DNA from: Costus lasius
Lineage: Eukaryota > Streptophyta > Magnoliopsida > Zingiberales > Costaceae
Assembly: GCA_027563935.2 (NCBI GenBank)
Contig: CM050449.1
Span: 92,101,676 to 92,165,675 of the forward strand
Direction: 5' to 3'
Length of the DNA stretch: 64,000 bases
The position numbers and the translations under genes were made by a program. Within the stretch, counting starts at the first letter, position 1. Every line of letters starts with the position of its first letter. The notes under the pieces were generated by a model. It was not told where the DNA came from, ran no database searches, and saw only the letters and a program-made list of their open reading frames with translations. Positions 20,661 through 31,788 of the stretch are shown here, piece after piece.

Positions 20661-20816
20661 ATAAATTTTTTTCATACAACATTTAGACAATTTGATATCT
20701 GCTTTACACAAGATCCCACATGGTAGTAGCTCTCTTTGTGGAGACATATCTCCTGGTGTTTTAAATGTAGTCCTATATCTCCAACACGAGACATCAAGTT
20801 TGCTAGACAAGCTAAT

Positions 20817-21402
20817 TGTTAGGCCCCAAGGACCTCGGGCTGGGCCAAAGAGGAGCAGGCTAGGCGGCAGCCCAAGCCCATATGGTAAACCCAAATTCAG
20901 AAGCCTGAATTAGAGTCAATGGCGAGGGTCAATGCACAAATCGGAATCACGTCACTCGTCTCATGTTTGTAATGAGCGACGAGCTTCATCTTCAGAGAAA
21001 GATGCGATCGTGGGCGAGAAGGCTCTGGGCGCGAGTTATGGGCGTGATCAGCGAACTTCGGTGGCTCCACTAGTGTCGGACGCCGAGCGGAAGGCGGTTG
21101 CTTGGGCGGCATTGGCGATTGCTCCGGAAGAAGACGCGGACGGCCCATGGCTTCAAGGGACAGTGCCGTCTTCAGGGAAGAATCGAGCGAATGCGAGAGG
21201 GAGCAAATGAGAGCAGCACAGGCAAAGACCAGATCTGGCGGGTGCGTGCAGATTGGAAGAGGCTAACGCCGAAGATGGCTGCTCCAGCGGATGAAGCCGG
21301 TGCAGAGGCCACGGAGCAGCGTTAGCGAACTCTTCAGCGGAAGACTCAGACGCAGCGGCTTCGGCGTCCTAGCTAAGGAAGCGGACGAGCATCCCCGCTT
21401 CC
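20817..21402 (+). repeat. Element F 5' LTR, left part
   Basis: It starts TGTTAGGCCCC and follows the F-family LTR at 16853 in motif order (GGGCTGGGCC, GGCGGCAGCCCAAGCCCA). It stops at CTTCC, where the intact copy has CTTCCCCTATAAAT. Element B starts here, so B inserted just before the TATA box. The right part of the LTR lies at 39226-39446. Confidence 0.75.
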
Positions 21403-23244
21403 TGATAACACAAAAATTCATAGTGTGTTTTGTATTGATTGATTGGTATTTTTGAATCATATTCATACTCTTTTGCTTATTTTTATGCCTTAATTATCAA
21501 ATATTTCAGAATCTATACCTTTTATAGTTTTTGATCAATTTCATGTAAAAGGGCATTATTTTAATGGATTTTCTAGCAATTTGAGTGCATAGACGAATTT
21601 CAATCATCAAGAGAAGATTACATGTCAAATTTCACACTGATCGAAGCTTTTGGCAGAATTATGGCAGGGTCGTAATTTATATTACGGGCCATGGTTTTAC
21701 TGGACTTACAGAATAAACCATGGCACTACTGTAATTTATTTCCTCAACCGAAATATTTGAAGATTTCTGTCTAGACGAAATTATGGCACTACCATAATAT
21801 TGTTACGGCCATAATCTTGACGAGCCACATTTTGAAGCATGAAGGTCAAAACATGGCACTATCGTGGCTTATATTACAACCCGTGATTCTTCCCAATCTT
21901 TCCATGGAATGAATTATGGCACTACCGTAATACTCTTTACGGGCTGTAATTATAACCCAGGCGGCTGACTCTGCCCGATTCTTCCAGCGTTACTATAGCC
22001 CGATTCTTGGGACAATGATTTAGAGCGATTTAGACCACTATTTCAAAAACCGAAAGAAGGGGAATGCTGTATATGAGGAGGCGAAGATCTCATAACAAGG
22101 GGCCCCAATTTTCATCCATGATTGAGAGAGGAATCGAGATTTTTGTCACTGGCATAGGGTTCATTGTTGAGAAGCATATAGACCATCATCGGCAGTGAAA
22201 ATTGAGAGGAAGCTGCATCTGAGGGAGGAGAACACACACCAGAAGTTTTAGAGCAAAAGCGGATTGAAGGAAGGAGAAATCAACGAAAGCTTGGGCACCG
22301 CACTGTTCATCACGTTTTCTAGAAGCAAATTATGGGTTGTAATTGAATTATAGCCTTGTATACAATAACCTATTCCTTCTTTTAGATTTCTGATCCTACT
22401 GAAACAATGTTTTATTGTAAATCTTCGACCATGCTAGCTTAAAACTCTTTTGGGATAGGGTGTGTAATCCCCTTAATTTCTTAATGACTGGATAATTTTT
22501 ATTTTGTCAGTTGTTCTATAATAGGATAATTTTACTTAAGTGATTATTGTCTTTGATCTTTTATAGTTTCAATTTTCAGCATATTTTAGAGTTTTGTAAT
22601 ATGTACTGAAAAGTGATTTGCAAAACTTGGAACCCTAAAATTATGATTTAGGAACTTATGCTAAGAGATTAGGTTTGTTCTTAATTCTTGATGTTAGAAG
22701 TATAATTCTTGTTGAAAATTTGATCTAGGAAATATTATTGAGTTAGAGATGAAAATATACTAAGAGATTAGGTATTGGATTGTTGGAAACCCTTAAGTAA
22801 AACCTGTGAATCTAAGATATGAGAACATTTAGTTTCACTTGAGATTTTGATGCTGAGAATTAAACCACAAGAGTGATTTTAAATCTCTTTGTCAAGGTTT
22901 GCTTATTTTTAACTCTAAACAATCTGTCGTGAGAGCAAGGGTTGTTCTTTGTAAATTGTTGTTGCGAGAGCGAGATAATTTCTTTAAAATGTAGATTTCA
23001 TCTTTGTCATATTAAGAGTAAACTGACGAACACTTATTTCTATCTAGTCTTTGGAATTAAAGTGGATGAAACCCTAGTACCAACTCTCTCTTCCTAATAT
23101 TTCATATAATTTTTGATAGTTCGCTATGTCGCATTCAAATTTGATTAGCTATTGAGAAACCAACTTTTTGGTACTTTACAACGAGGTCTCTGTGGTTCGA
23201 TATCTTTTATTACTTCGAGTATCCGTGTACTTGCGGACCCAACA
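21403..23244 (+). repeat. Element B 5' LTR
   Basis: It starts TGATAACACAAAAATTCATAG and ends GCGGACCCAACA. U3 array at 21658-21953; possible TATA at about 22070 (GTATATGAGG). It is followed by the primer site, which fixes it as a 5' LTR. Confidence 0.9.
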
Positions 23245-23250
23245 AATTTT

Positions 23251-23268
23251 TGGCGCCGTTGCCGGGGA
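23251..23268 (+). other. Primer binding site of element B, exact tRNA-Asp complement
   Basis: TGGCGCCGTTGCCGGGGA is the exact complement of the 3' end (with CCA) of plant tRNA-Asp. It is the best-kept of the four Athila-type sites in the window. Confidence 0.93.
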
Positions 23269-23309
23269 CCTTTGTTTTTGTTAATATCAAAGAAGTTAAT
23301 ATTATTGTT

Positions 23310-24868
23310 TGATGGGGGTAGGAGCCATGCACCAAAAAAATATAAGTGGAGCGTAAGGACACCCTAGCCTAAGGGTACCCTAATACTCCACCCTTGCATT
23401 GCATGCATCATTTTAGATTAGTTTTATCTTCAAGTACAACATGTAGCTACATATGGTAGGTTTTGTATTTTTTTTTTCTTTTATCAAAATTATATTGCAT
23501 CATGGTAGGACTAGTTCATGGCATATTGTAATAACATAGGCAAAGTAAGCTCAATCACTCATTCAACTAAGTAAGCTCTCAGAAAGGAAAGTCAGCATCC
23601 AAGACAGTTCAACTGAAGACTTAAGTTAGGGGGTTAAGGCACTTCAACTCCCTTACCTTTTGAAGCCAAGACATCACTTATCCAACTCCATATTCGGCCA
23701 CACAATCAAGAAAAGATCAGCCCATCAAATACACCAAGATCCATCAATCAAGGAGTGATTGATTGAAGACTTAATGCATTCACACCCAAGCAAGGAAAGG
23801 AATAAGCGTTGCAAGCAAAGCAAGGAATATTCCAAGGCATCTTCTCCCTCATTTCGGCAACAATTCAAATTCAAATTCAAGGGGATTTCGCAGCCAACCA
23901 ATGCGAAGAAATAATTTTCAAAATTCAAAGAACTTCCAAGAAGGGGTGGGCCAAAGAAGGAAGAAATTTCAGCATTTAATTGTGTTCCCACCTTTGTTCA
24001 AAATCTCTCCATTTTTGTACTAGGCGCCAAAGAGGAAATGACCACTCTACCCATGGTCTTGCTTGCCTATATATGTGTAATCCTCTCATGCATTTCGATA
24101 GTTGAAGTTGAATGAAAATTATTGAGTAGTTTGTTAGTAAAATAATTCTAGGTGCATATGTCACCAAGTCTTCTTCTCTTCCCCTCCACTTGTCTTGCCG
24201 AGCCTTCCTCCCTCTTCATCTCCACATCTAGCCAACCACTTCACCCACCAAGGTTGCAAGCCGTGAGCCATCTCTTCAACAAGATTGTGCAAAGAACTCT
24301 TGAAGCCGAGAACCATCTTGATGGAGGTTCATCATAAGCTAAGTGTTCTTAACTCATTTTTGGTTCTTGTTTCCTCTTTTCTTCCAAGAGAAAATCCTAC
24401 ACCTTACTTGATCTTTGTAGGATGATGGCCCTTGGACTTGGAGTTGATCTTGGCACATCTCCCTCTTTTCCCCCTTTTTAGTTAGTCTCGCTTATTGTCT
24501 AGGCAAGGGAATTTGGAGGCTTAACCTCCCTCTTGCAATTTTGTTGTTGTAAACCTCTTAACTTTTATAACTCACCCACACCTGTGTGGGCTTGTTGGAT
24601 TGTTCTGTGTGTAACCATCATCTAACATCAGAGTTGGATCAGTGAAGAACGGGGTGGCACACCCTTTCAACTCTCAAAGGGCGCAAGGTGAGTGTCTTTA
24701 AGATTTAGCATTTTATTCCAATTACATGCTTAGAGTAGTTTAATATGTGCTTGCTTTTCTTTAATTTTAATGAATTTTTCCTCTCTATAATTTTATTTAA
24801 AAAAATCTGAAAAAAAAAACATATCTTGCATTTTCTAGTTTCCTGTCACGTGTCTTCCCACCACATCA
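23310..24868 (+). repeat. Solo LTR J of an unassigned family, TTGTT target duplication
   Basis: An insertion of 1559 bp in the leader of B. It starts TGATGGGGG and ends CCACATCA, flanked by TTGTT at 23305-23309 and 24869-24873. TATATATG at 24068 would serve as a TATA box. When it is removed, the flanks match the leaders of A and E (ATTG-TTAGACTA). It shows no similarity to the other LTRs in the window, and no coding sequence. Confidence 0.85.
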
Positions 24869-24972
24869 TTGTTAGACTAAGTTCTATTTTCTGAATTTTT
24901 AAAAGCTAAGAATTTATTCTGTTTTCTACTATTTTCTGCAAATTCTAGGTTATTTGATCTTTTTACTTCTGT

Positions 24973-26776
24973 ATGTGCAGAACCCCTAGATCAGGACCTC
25001 TAGTTCCCTTAGATCCTCAAATTAACAAAATCTTGAGATTGCGCAGGGAACTCAAATTTGAGGAAAAGAAGGAAGGAGAAGTAATCATGGTGGATAGGAG
25101 ATTACTTAGGGATTATGTAGCGCCGAATCCACAAGACATACACTCTAGCATAGCTAGACCAGCGATTGAGGCTAACAACTTCGAAATAAAACTAGCCTTT
25201 CTATCTATGATCAAGCAGAATCAATTTGAAGGATCACCACTTGAAGACCCTAATCAACATCTTGATCTTTTTCTTGAATTTTGTGACATTATTAAAATAA
25301 ATGGTGTATCCAGTGATGCTTTGAAACGAAGACTATTTCCTTTCTCTCTCAAGGACCGAGCTCGTGCCTAGCTACATTCACAACCAACCGAAACATTCAC
25401 CACATGGGATCAACTTTCAAATGCCTTCTTGATGAAGTACTTGCCACCGAGTAAAATGATCCAGTTGAGGAATCAGATCTCCAGTTTTACACAGAGGGAT
25501 GGCGAGTCTTTGAGTGAGGCATGGGAGCATTTTACTGACTTATAACGGAAGTGCCCTCACTATGGCTTAGAAAAATTGGTTTTAATACATACTTTCTATA
25601 ATGGTTTACTTTATAATACTCATCTCACTGTTGATGCTGCTGCATAAGGAGCTCTCATAATAAGACCATTGATGATGCTTTCACTTTGATTGAAGAGATG
25701 GCCCTGAATCGTAACTTGTGGACCACTAAAAGAGGAGTGATATATCGACCTCCACATGGTAAGAATGAGAACGATGGTTGGCGTACCTTGGCTGATACGG
25801 AAGATGCTTTGTATAATAGATTTGATTCTTTTCAAATGCAAACAGCTGTAGTTTCAACTTCTATTATTTCTGAGCAGTGTAAAGTAATTGCTGATCAGGG
25901 TATAGAACATGTAAATGCTATAGGGGGGGGGGGGGTACAATCAGGGTAAAAATAATGACCCTTACTCTAATACATATAACCCTAGCTAGAGGAATCACCC
26001 AAAATCTGTCATGGAAAAGTAATCAAGGAGCACAAGTTAATTCTAGACCTCAATTTCAACCTAGGAATACCAATCCCAATCCACCAAAGTCTAGCCTAGA
26101 ACAAATGTTTGAAAATTTCATGACTATCCAGACAAAACAAAATGAAGATGTGAATGAGACCCTTAGGTAGATAAACTCTAGGTTAGATGGCATGGTTGCA
26201 CATAATAAAATTCTAGAAAATCAAATAGCACAACAACCTTGCACATCTTATAGACCCCCAGGAAAATTACCTGCTAAACCTGAACCAAACCCTAGGGAAC
26301 ATTGTAATGCTAGGAGTGGAAAACAATTAGATGAACTTAAGGGTAGATTTGAGGATGAAGAAGAAGAGCCTGACATTGAACCTAGCAGTAAACCAGTCTT
26401 AGAAAGACCACCTGTACATGAGCAGTCCCATATAAGTTCGCCGCCTTATATGCGTGATGAACCTAAAGGTGATGAGCCATGTCAGCCTGATATTCCTAGA
26501 CCTAGTTCACCTGCACCTTATAGGCCTCCTATACCTTTTCCCCATAGATTAGTTCAAGCCACGTTAGATAGGCAATTTGGGAAGTTTCTTGATATTTTCA
26601 AAAACTATACATTAATATTCCATTTTCTGATGCTTTGTCTCAAATTCCCACTTATGCTAAGTTTTTGAAAGAAATTTTGTCAAATAAAAGAAAAATAGAG
26701 GACTATGACACTGTGGCATTAAGTAAGGAGTGTAGTGCTATCATTCAGAACAAATTGCCACTAAAAACTTCTTGAT
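24973..26776 (+). pseudogene. gag: Element B gag and gag-protease linker
   Basis: Athila-class Gag starting at ATG 24973 (Met-Cys-Arg-Thr). The first 132 codons are open to a TAG at 25369, which replaces the Trp codon present in A. Further stops lie near 25545 and 25645 and shifts follow. A 13-G run at about 25923-25935 replaces a short G run and breaks the frame at the zinc-knuckle region. The linker (SYRPPGKLPAKP, NPREHCNAR) and the Pro-rich PYRPPIPFPHRLVQ block are readable at 26238-26570. It then continues in another frame with KEILSNKRKIEDYDTVAL and breaks off before the protease active site. Confidence 0.87.
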
Positions 26777-27592
26777 GTAAGTATTATCTAGTTTTGTAGA
26801 GGTGTGAAGAAACTAATCTTGTGCTTAACTGGGAAAAATGCCATTTCATGGTTAGGCAAGGGATAAGTTTTGGGGCACTTAATTTCAAAAAGAGGGATAG
26901 AAGTTGACGAAGCTAAAGTTGAGGTGATTGAAAAGTTGAAGCCACCCACTACAGTCAAGGAGATCAGAAGCTTTCTATGACATGCAGGATTCTATCGGCG
27001 ATTCATCAAGGATTTCTCTAAACTTGCTAGACCACTCACAAATTTACTTTGTAAAGACATTAAATTTTCTTTTGATGAAAGTTGTTTGTCTGCTTTTCAG
27101 GAATTAAAGAAGGCTTTGATATCAACATCTATCATTCAGCCACCAGACTGGAGTTTGCCTTTTGAGCTTATGTATGACGCTAGTGATTATACAGTAGGAG
27201 CAGTCCTTGGCCAAAAAAAAGAGAAAAAGCGCTAGGTTATCTATTATGCTAGCAGGACCTTGGATGAGACACAGAAACATTATACTACCATTGAGAAAGA
27301 ACTTCTCGCTATAGTTTTTGCTTTTGATAAAATCAGATCATATTTGATTAATTCTAAGGTTGTGGTATACACTAATCATGTAGCGGTAAAATACTTGATA
27401 CAGACAAAGGATAGTAAGCTGCATCTTCTTAGATGGACATTGCTTTCGCAAGAGTTTGATTTGGAGATCAAAGACAAAAAGGGATCAGAAAACTTTATTG
27501 CAGATCATCGTTCGAGGATATTAGTTGATATTGAAAGAAGTGATATGATTGATGATTCCTTTCCTGAAGAACAACTCTTGGCTATTGAATAG
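26777..27592 (+). pseudogene. Element B RT C-terminus and RNase H
   Basis: The RT thumb begins near 26796 (TNLVLNWEKCHFMV), joined directly to the gag-protease linker by a deletion that removed the protease core and the catalytic RT palm. The RT connection reads through stops ([21 protein letters not shown]). RNase H follows from about 27150 (ELMYDASDYTVGAVLGQ with the first catalytic Asp, [14 protein letters not shown] with the Glu, and a changed third site: TNHVAVKYL where TDH is expected). The run from 27260 to 27592 is open. Confidence 0.85.
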
Positions 27593-28910
27593 ATGAAGGC
27601 TCCATGGTATGCTGATATAGTGAATTACTTGGTTGCTAATGTTTTTCCTCCTGATTTGAGTTATCAAGGAAAGAAGAGATTCTTAGCCGAAGTAAAGAAC
27701 TATTTTTGGGATGAGCCTTATGTATTTAGAAGATGTGTAGATGGGATTTTTATGAGATGAGTACCTGAGGAGGAAATCATGGACATTCTTTTTCAATATC
27801 ACGGATCATCTTATGGGGGGGGGGGCATGCTAGTACTTAGAAGACAGCTTTCAAGGTTTTACAATCTGGATTTTATTGGCCCTCAATTTTTAAGGATGCT
27901 AGAAATTTCATATTAACTTGTCATAGATGCCAAAAAATGGGGAATATTAACAGAAGAAATGAGATGCCACTGTCCACTATTCTTGAGGTTGAGATATTTG
28001 ATATTTAGGGGATAGATTTTATGGGACCTTTTCCATCATCTGGAGGTAACAAATACGTACTAGTGGCAGTAGATTATGTTTCTAAATGGGGGAAAGCTCT
28101 TGCTTTTCCTACTAACGATTCTAGGGTTGTTGTGAAACTGTTTAAGAAGATCATATTTCCACGGATTGGGACACCATGAGTTGTTATTAGTGATGGAGGC
28201 TCACACTTTATAGAACATAAATTTTTAGCCTTGCTTAGAAAGTATGGGGAAAATCATAGAGTTGCAACCCCTTATCATCCCCAAACAAGTGGACAAGTTG
28301 AGATATCAAATAGGGAGATCGAGGGGATTTTAAAAAAACTGTGTCAAGAACAAAAAAGGACTGGGCTTCTAAGCTTGACAATGCACTTTGGGCATACCGG
28401 ACTGCTTTCAAAATGCCAATAGGTATGTCTCCTTTTTAGTTAGTTTATGGTAAATTATGTCATCTACCTGTAGAGCTCGAGCACAAGGAGTTATGGGCAA
28501 TCAAAGCACTAAATTTTGAGTTGAAGAACGCAGCGGAGAAATGAACTTTGCAATTGAACGAGCTAGATGAGATTAGACTCTCCGCTTACAAAAACGCAAG
28601 AATTTATAAAGAGAGGACTAAAAGAAGGCATGATCGGCATATCCTTAGGAAGGAATTTCAACCAAGTGACATTGTTCTTTTATTCAATTCTAGATTAAAA
28701 CTTTTTCCTAGTAAACTTACGTCTCGATGGTCCGGACCTTTTCAAATTCGACAGACTTACCCCCACGGAGTTGTGGACATATGGAGTGACAAAACGGAGG
28801 AATTTAAGGTTAATGGTCAGAGGTTGAAGCAGTATTTCCAAGAGGAACAGAACGAAGAAAGAACAAAATTTCAACTCAAGGAACCTCGACCAGATCTGAG
28901 AGCAAAATAG
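27593..28910 (+). pseudogene. Element B integrase
   Basis: Integrase would insert the cDNA. The zinc-binding domain has Cys-His-Arg-Cys at about 27918-27930 after an expanded G run (27815-27824). The core follows with GIDFMGPFP (first catalytic Asp), [10 protein letters not shown] (second Asp) and [21 protein letters not shown] (catalytic Glu in SNRE). Stops at about 27758, 28006, 28179 and 28420 break it. The C-terminal part (28548-28910) is open and ends RPDLRAK. Confidence 0.87.
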
Positions 28911-29034
28911 TAAAGCTAATGACCTTAAAATTAGTGCTTCTTTGGAGGCAACCCAAGCATTCTTGCTTAAGTTTAGTTTATTTTTAGTATTAATTTTTCT
29001 TTTCTTTTTGTAGGAAAAATTGAATTTTGCGCAT
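28911..29034 (+). other. Short spacer after element B integrase
   Basis: Holds the GGCAACCCAAGC block shared with element A (28948) and a T-rich stretch. No gene was seen. Confidence 0.6.
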
Positions 29035-29570
29035 ATTACGGCAGTATAGTAATTCTTTTTATGGATCGTAACTTGAATTTATTTTCATCCAGAAGGATTG
29101 ATGACTTTTATGGCGGTACCGTAATTTATATTACGGGTCGTAATTTCGACCTGTTTCTTTCCATAAAGTTTTCTAGATTTTTGTTCAAAATACGGTACAA
29201 CCGTAATTATTTTCACTGACTGTAATTTTGCTCTATTTCTTTTCAGAAAATTTTTCCTCTTTTATGGCACTATCATAATTTATTTTACGGGTCGTAATTC
29301 TGTGTTGATTTTCTTCAGAGATTTTATTTTATTAAAAAAACTTCTTTTTTATGGTAGTACCGTTATTTTTATCATGACCCGTATTTTTGAATATTTATTT
29401 TCTAGAGACAATTACGGAAGCAACGTAACTCTTACACGGTCGTAATTTTATTAGAAGTTTTTTTGAAATATTACAAGGGTGCCGTAATTATTTTCATGGA
29501 CCGTGTTTTCGAAGGTTTTTTAACCCGAACAAATTATGGTAGTGCTGTAAGGAAAATTACGGCCATAATT
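29035..29570 (+). repeat. ATTACGG/CCGTAAT inverted-repeat array, element B internal
   Basis: About eight units, near 29037, 29111, 29191, 29276, 29351, 29411, 29472 and 29533, spaced about 60-85 bp. Typical pairs are GGCGGTACCGTAAT followed by TATTACGGGTCGTAAT. It occupies the same place as the array at 4624-5080 in A, between integrase end and Athila ORF. Confidence 0.87.
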
Positions 29571-29804
29571 CTGTCGGCCCTACATGAATCTGCTGCAGTA
29601 TTTCTAGGGTTTTCAGCCGTGGTTTATGGTTTTTCTCTCGTGTTTTCGCCTGTTCCTGTGCCGACCTTCAGATTCCAGCTTGCCCTTGCCTTCTAAAGCC
29701 TTCGGCAACCTTTCCCGACCATCCTCGACTTATCTACCTTTGGTTTTAGAGTTTGACTAGATTCCAGCTCGCCCTTGCCTTCTAAACCCTCTGGCAAGCT
29801 TTAG
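29571..29804 (+). repeat. Rearranged start region of the element B Athila ORF
   Basis: A 90-bp direct repeat (GATTCCAGCTYGCCCTTGCC at 29671 and again at 29760) and a misplaced copy of ORF sequence (CTTATCTACCTTTGGTTTTA at 29729, matching 29878) replace the region that in A encodes the ORF's first 60-odd codons. This looks like template switching. Confidence 0.65.
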
Positions 29805-31015
29805 GGATCTACGAGGATGTATTTTAGATGTTTGACCAAATCAGGGCAAAGAAATTTTTTTAGATAACACCGCAGACTTATCTTCCTTTGGTTTTAGAGT
29901 TCCTTAGTAGTATGGATATGGAGCTCCATGAGTTTACTGATCAGCTTCTTGAAGGTGAGATCACCTTTCGCATGGCCAACATTGAGAGGAGACTTACACT
30001 TAGAGATGTCAGATCGATTTCCATCTACCAGGAGGGGGGCATACTCATGTACCACTTGGTTTTAATGAGCATGTGTTTTGGAATTAGATTACAACAGAAT
30101 CTAGTTTTTCAGCATTGTCAACTAGGGCTACAAAGATTTCAAACTCTTGCATCAAATATGTACACCGTGTTTTGGCTCACACAGTGTTCAGACGAGGAGA
30201 TAGTGACAGTATGGTCCGTCAGTCCGAACTCTACTTTTTATGGTGTATGCTTCATGGGTACCCTGTGGACTTGGCTTTCTTTTTCATCAAGCACTTGGAC
30301 AAAGTTGCTAGGGCAAAGAAGGGAGCAATTGTGATAGGAGGTTTCCTTACTCCTATAGCCCTTTCTTTGAGTGTTGAGCCATATGGGATTGAAGTAGCCA
30401 AGGGAAATGCAAGAATAGATAGAGTCCTGTGTAGCTATGAAGATGATTGTTAGAGAAGGAGATATTTATTGCTTAGTTCTTGGACTAGGAGCCCCCACAT
30501 TACCATTGCCAAATACTGAGAAAACCAGGGTCCAAAATCAAGATAATTGGAAATTGTCACCAAGTGATGCCGCTGCCGCTACCCCACCATCTGGGGATTC
30601 TGTACCACCACCACCCACTTGGGGTAGCAGAGATGACCCATTTGGTATGGGTATAGATTCACCATCACACAGAGCTACAAATTCGCCACTACATCGAGCT
30701 ATAGGTTCCTCGCACTGAGCTGCTAAGAGAGGATGGGCTAGTGCCCATGATCTTGGTTTTCAGGCTCTTTCTGCATAGGTGTACCATCAGGGTCACCTCA
30801 TGGAGAGAATGCTTGATTCCATGGGTCATATACATGAAGACATTGAGGAACTTGGGAATTACATGGAAGAGATGAGAAACTTTCTCTATGACAGGTTCAA
30901 TTATGAAAGGGGCGGTGAAGGCAATGGTGGTGACGAGGGTGCTCAAGATGACCTTATGGATGCAGCCCCTGCAGATGAAGAAACTGACGAGATAGAATCT
31001 GATTCGCACAATTAG
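29805..31015 (+). pseudogene. Athila-type ORF of element B, N-terminally truncated
   Basis: Starts at the GIYEDVF block and continues through PLVLEFLSSMDMELHEF, EGEITFRMANIERRLT, a shift near 30025, KYVHRVLAHTVFRRGDSDSMVRQSELYFLW, a shift near 30420, MKMIVREGDIYCLVLG, PPPPTWGSRDDPFGMG, and a C-terminal segment rich in charged residues (HEDIEELGNYMEEM, predicted helical or coiled) ending at the TAG at 31013. It is the best-kept copy of the C-terminus in the window. Function unknown; ATHILA ORF-1 family. Confidence 0.85.
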
Positions 31016-31016
31016 A

Positions 31017-31775
31017 GCCTTTGCTTCATTATGGAAGTAAAGGGCGCCTCCCCTCTCTTCCTAGGATGGAATGCATGCCTCTATGGCATTGCTTGGGGCG
31101 CAAAGCAAGGCCTTGGCGCACAAGGAAAGGCGTAGGGCACAAAAGGAAAGGTTGAATGAGAATTATGGAAATGTCTTGGAGACTTTCCTTGTCTCAAACC
31201 ATCTCATCCTAGCCCTACACTTGTCATGATCCTAGCCATTACCCTAACCGCCTCTTGCCCTTTAAATGTGACCCTAGTCACCCCCTCTTGTGAGTGATCA
31301 ATCCTTGAAGGCGTGAACACAAGAAGAGGGGCGAGTGCTTGGAGCAAGGGCGCATCTTCCTTCTGCCATAACCGCAAGCCTCTTCCTCCTTTCCTCTTGG
31401 CGCAAGGAGATCTAGGGCTTGGCGGCTTGGGTAGTTTTCCCTCTTCACTTGCCGCATCTTTTCTCTAGGTGGCGCAAGAGAAGTAAAACATCTCCCTAAG
31501 GCTTGGATCTTCTTCCCGAGGCTAGCACCGGGCGTGGAAGAAGAGAACTCAAGAGATCTGTGTGTGCGAGACTGCAGAGGGCGCACACTTGGACGCCTAC
31601 ATCGGCATCGCTCCACATTGCTCTTAAGGTATTTCCTAACTCATCGTGTCGACTCCCTTGCTTGCGATCTTCACTGGGTTTTTGGGACTGGCCTGTTTCG
31701 GGGACATTCTTCCGCTGCGAAAAATGTATGTCTATAACTCTGAAAATTGTAAAATGTCCCCGGGGTTTCCCAATA
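31017..31775 (+). repeat. Element D 5' LTR, 3' part only
   Basis: It matches 38467-39225. The first ~1197 bp of the LTR, including the terminal TG, are missing; the left side abuts the end of element B's Athila ORF. The right end is AATA, where the 3' LTR has AACA. Confidence 0.9.
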
Positions 31776-31776
31776 A

Positions 31777-31788
31777 TGGTATCAGAGC
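31777..31788 (+). other. Primer binding site of element D (tRNA-iMet)
   Basis: TGGTATCAGAGC, complementary to the 3' end of initiator tRNA-Met, directly after the 5' LTR. Confidence 0.93.

Larger units (their letters stand above)
20080..20816 (+). repeat. Diverged tandem array with tRNA-Val-like units
   Basis: Spacer blocks repeat: ATGCTCAATTTC...GACATGATTTAGC at 20080 and 20396 (316-bp period), and a GGAGACNTA...TATATCTCCAACA block at about 20130 and 20737 (a weaker middle copy near 20450). Each spacer is preceded by a tRNA-Val-like sequence. Unit 0 (18065) belongs to the same array before solo-LTR insertion. The array is cut at 20817 by element F. Confidence 0.72.
21403..31016 (+). mobile_element. 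Athila-class Ty3 element B, 3' end lost
   Basis: 5' LTR, exact tRNA-Asp primer site, gag, part of the gag-protease linker, RT C-terminus, RNase H, integrase, palindrome array, and Athila ORF without its N-terminus. Missing are the protease core with the N-terminal RT (deletion near 26776) and everything after the Athila ORF stop. The right edge is a deletion joint with the truncated 5' LTR of copia D at 31016/31017. Confidence 0.88.
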
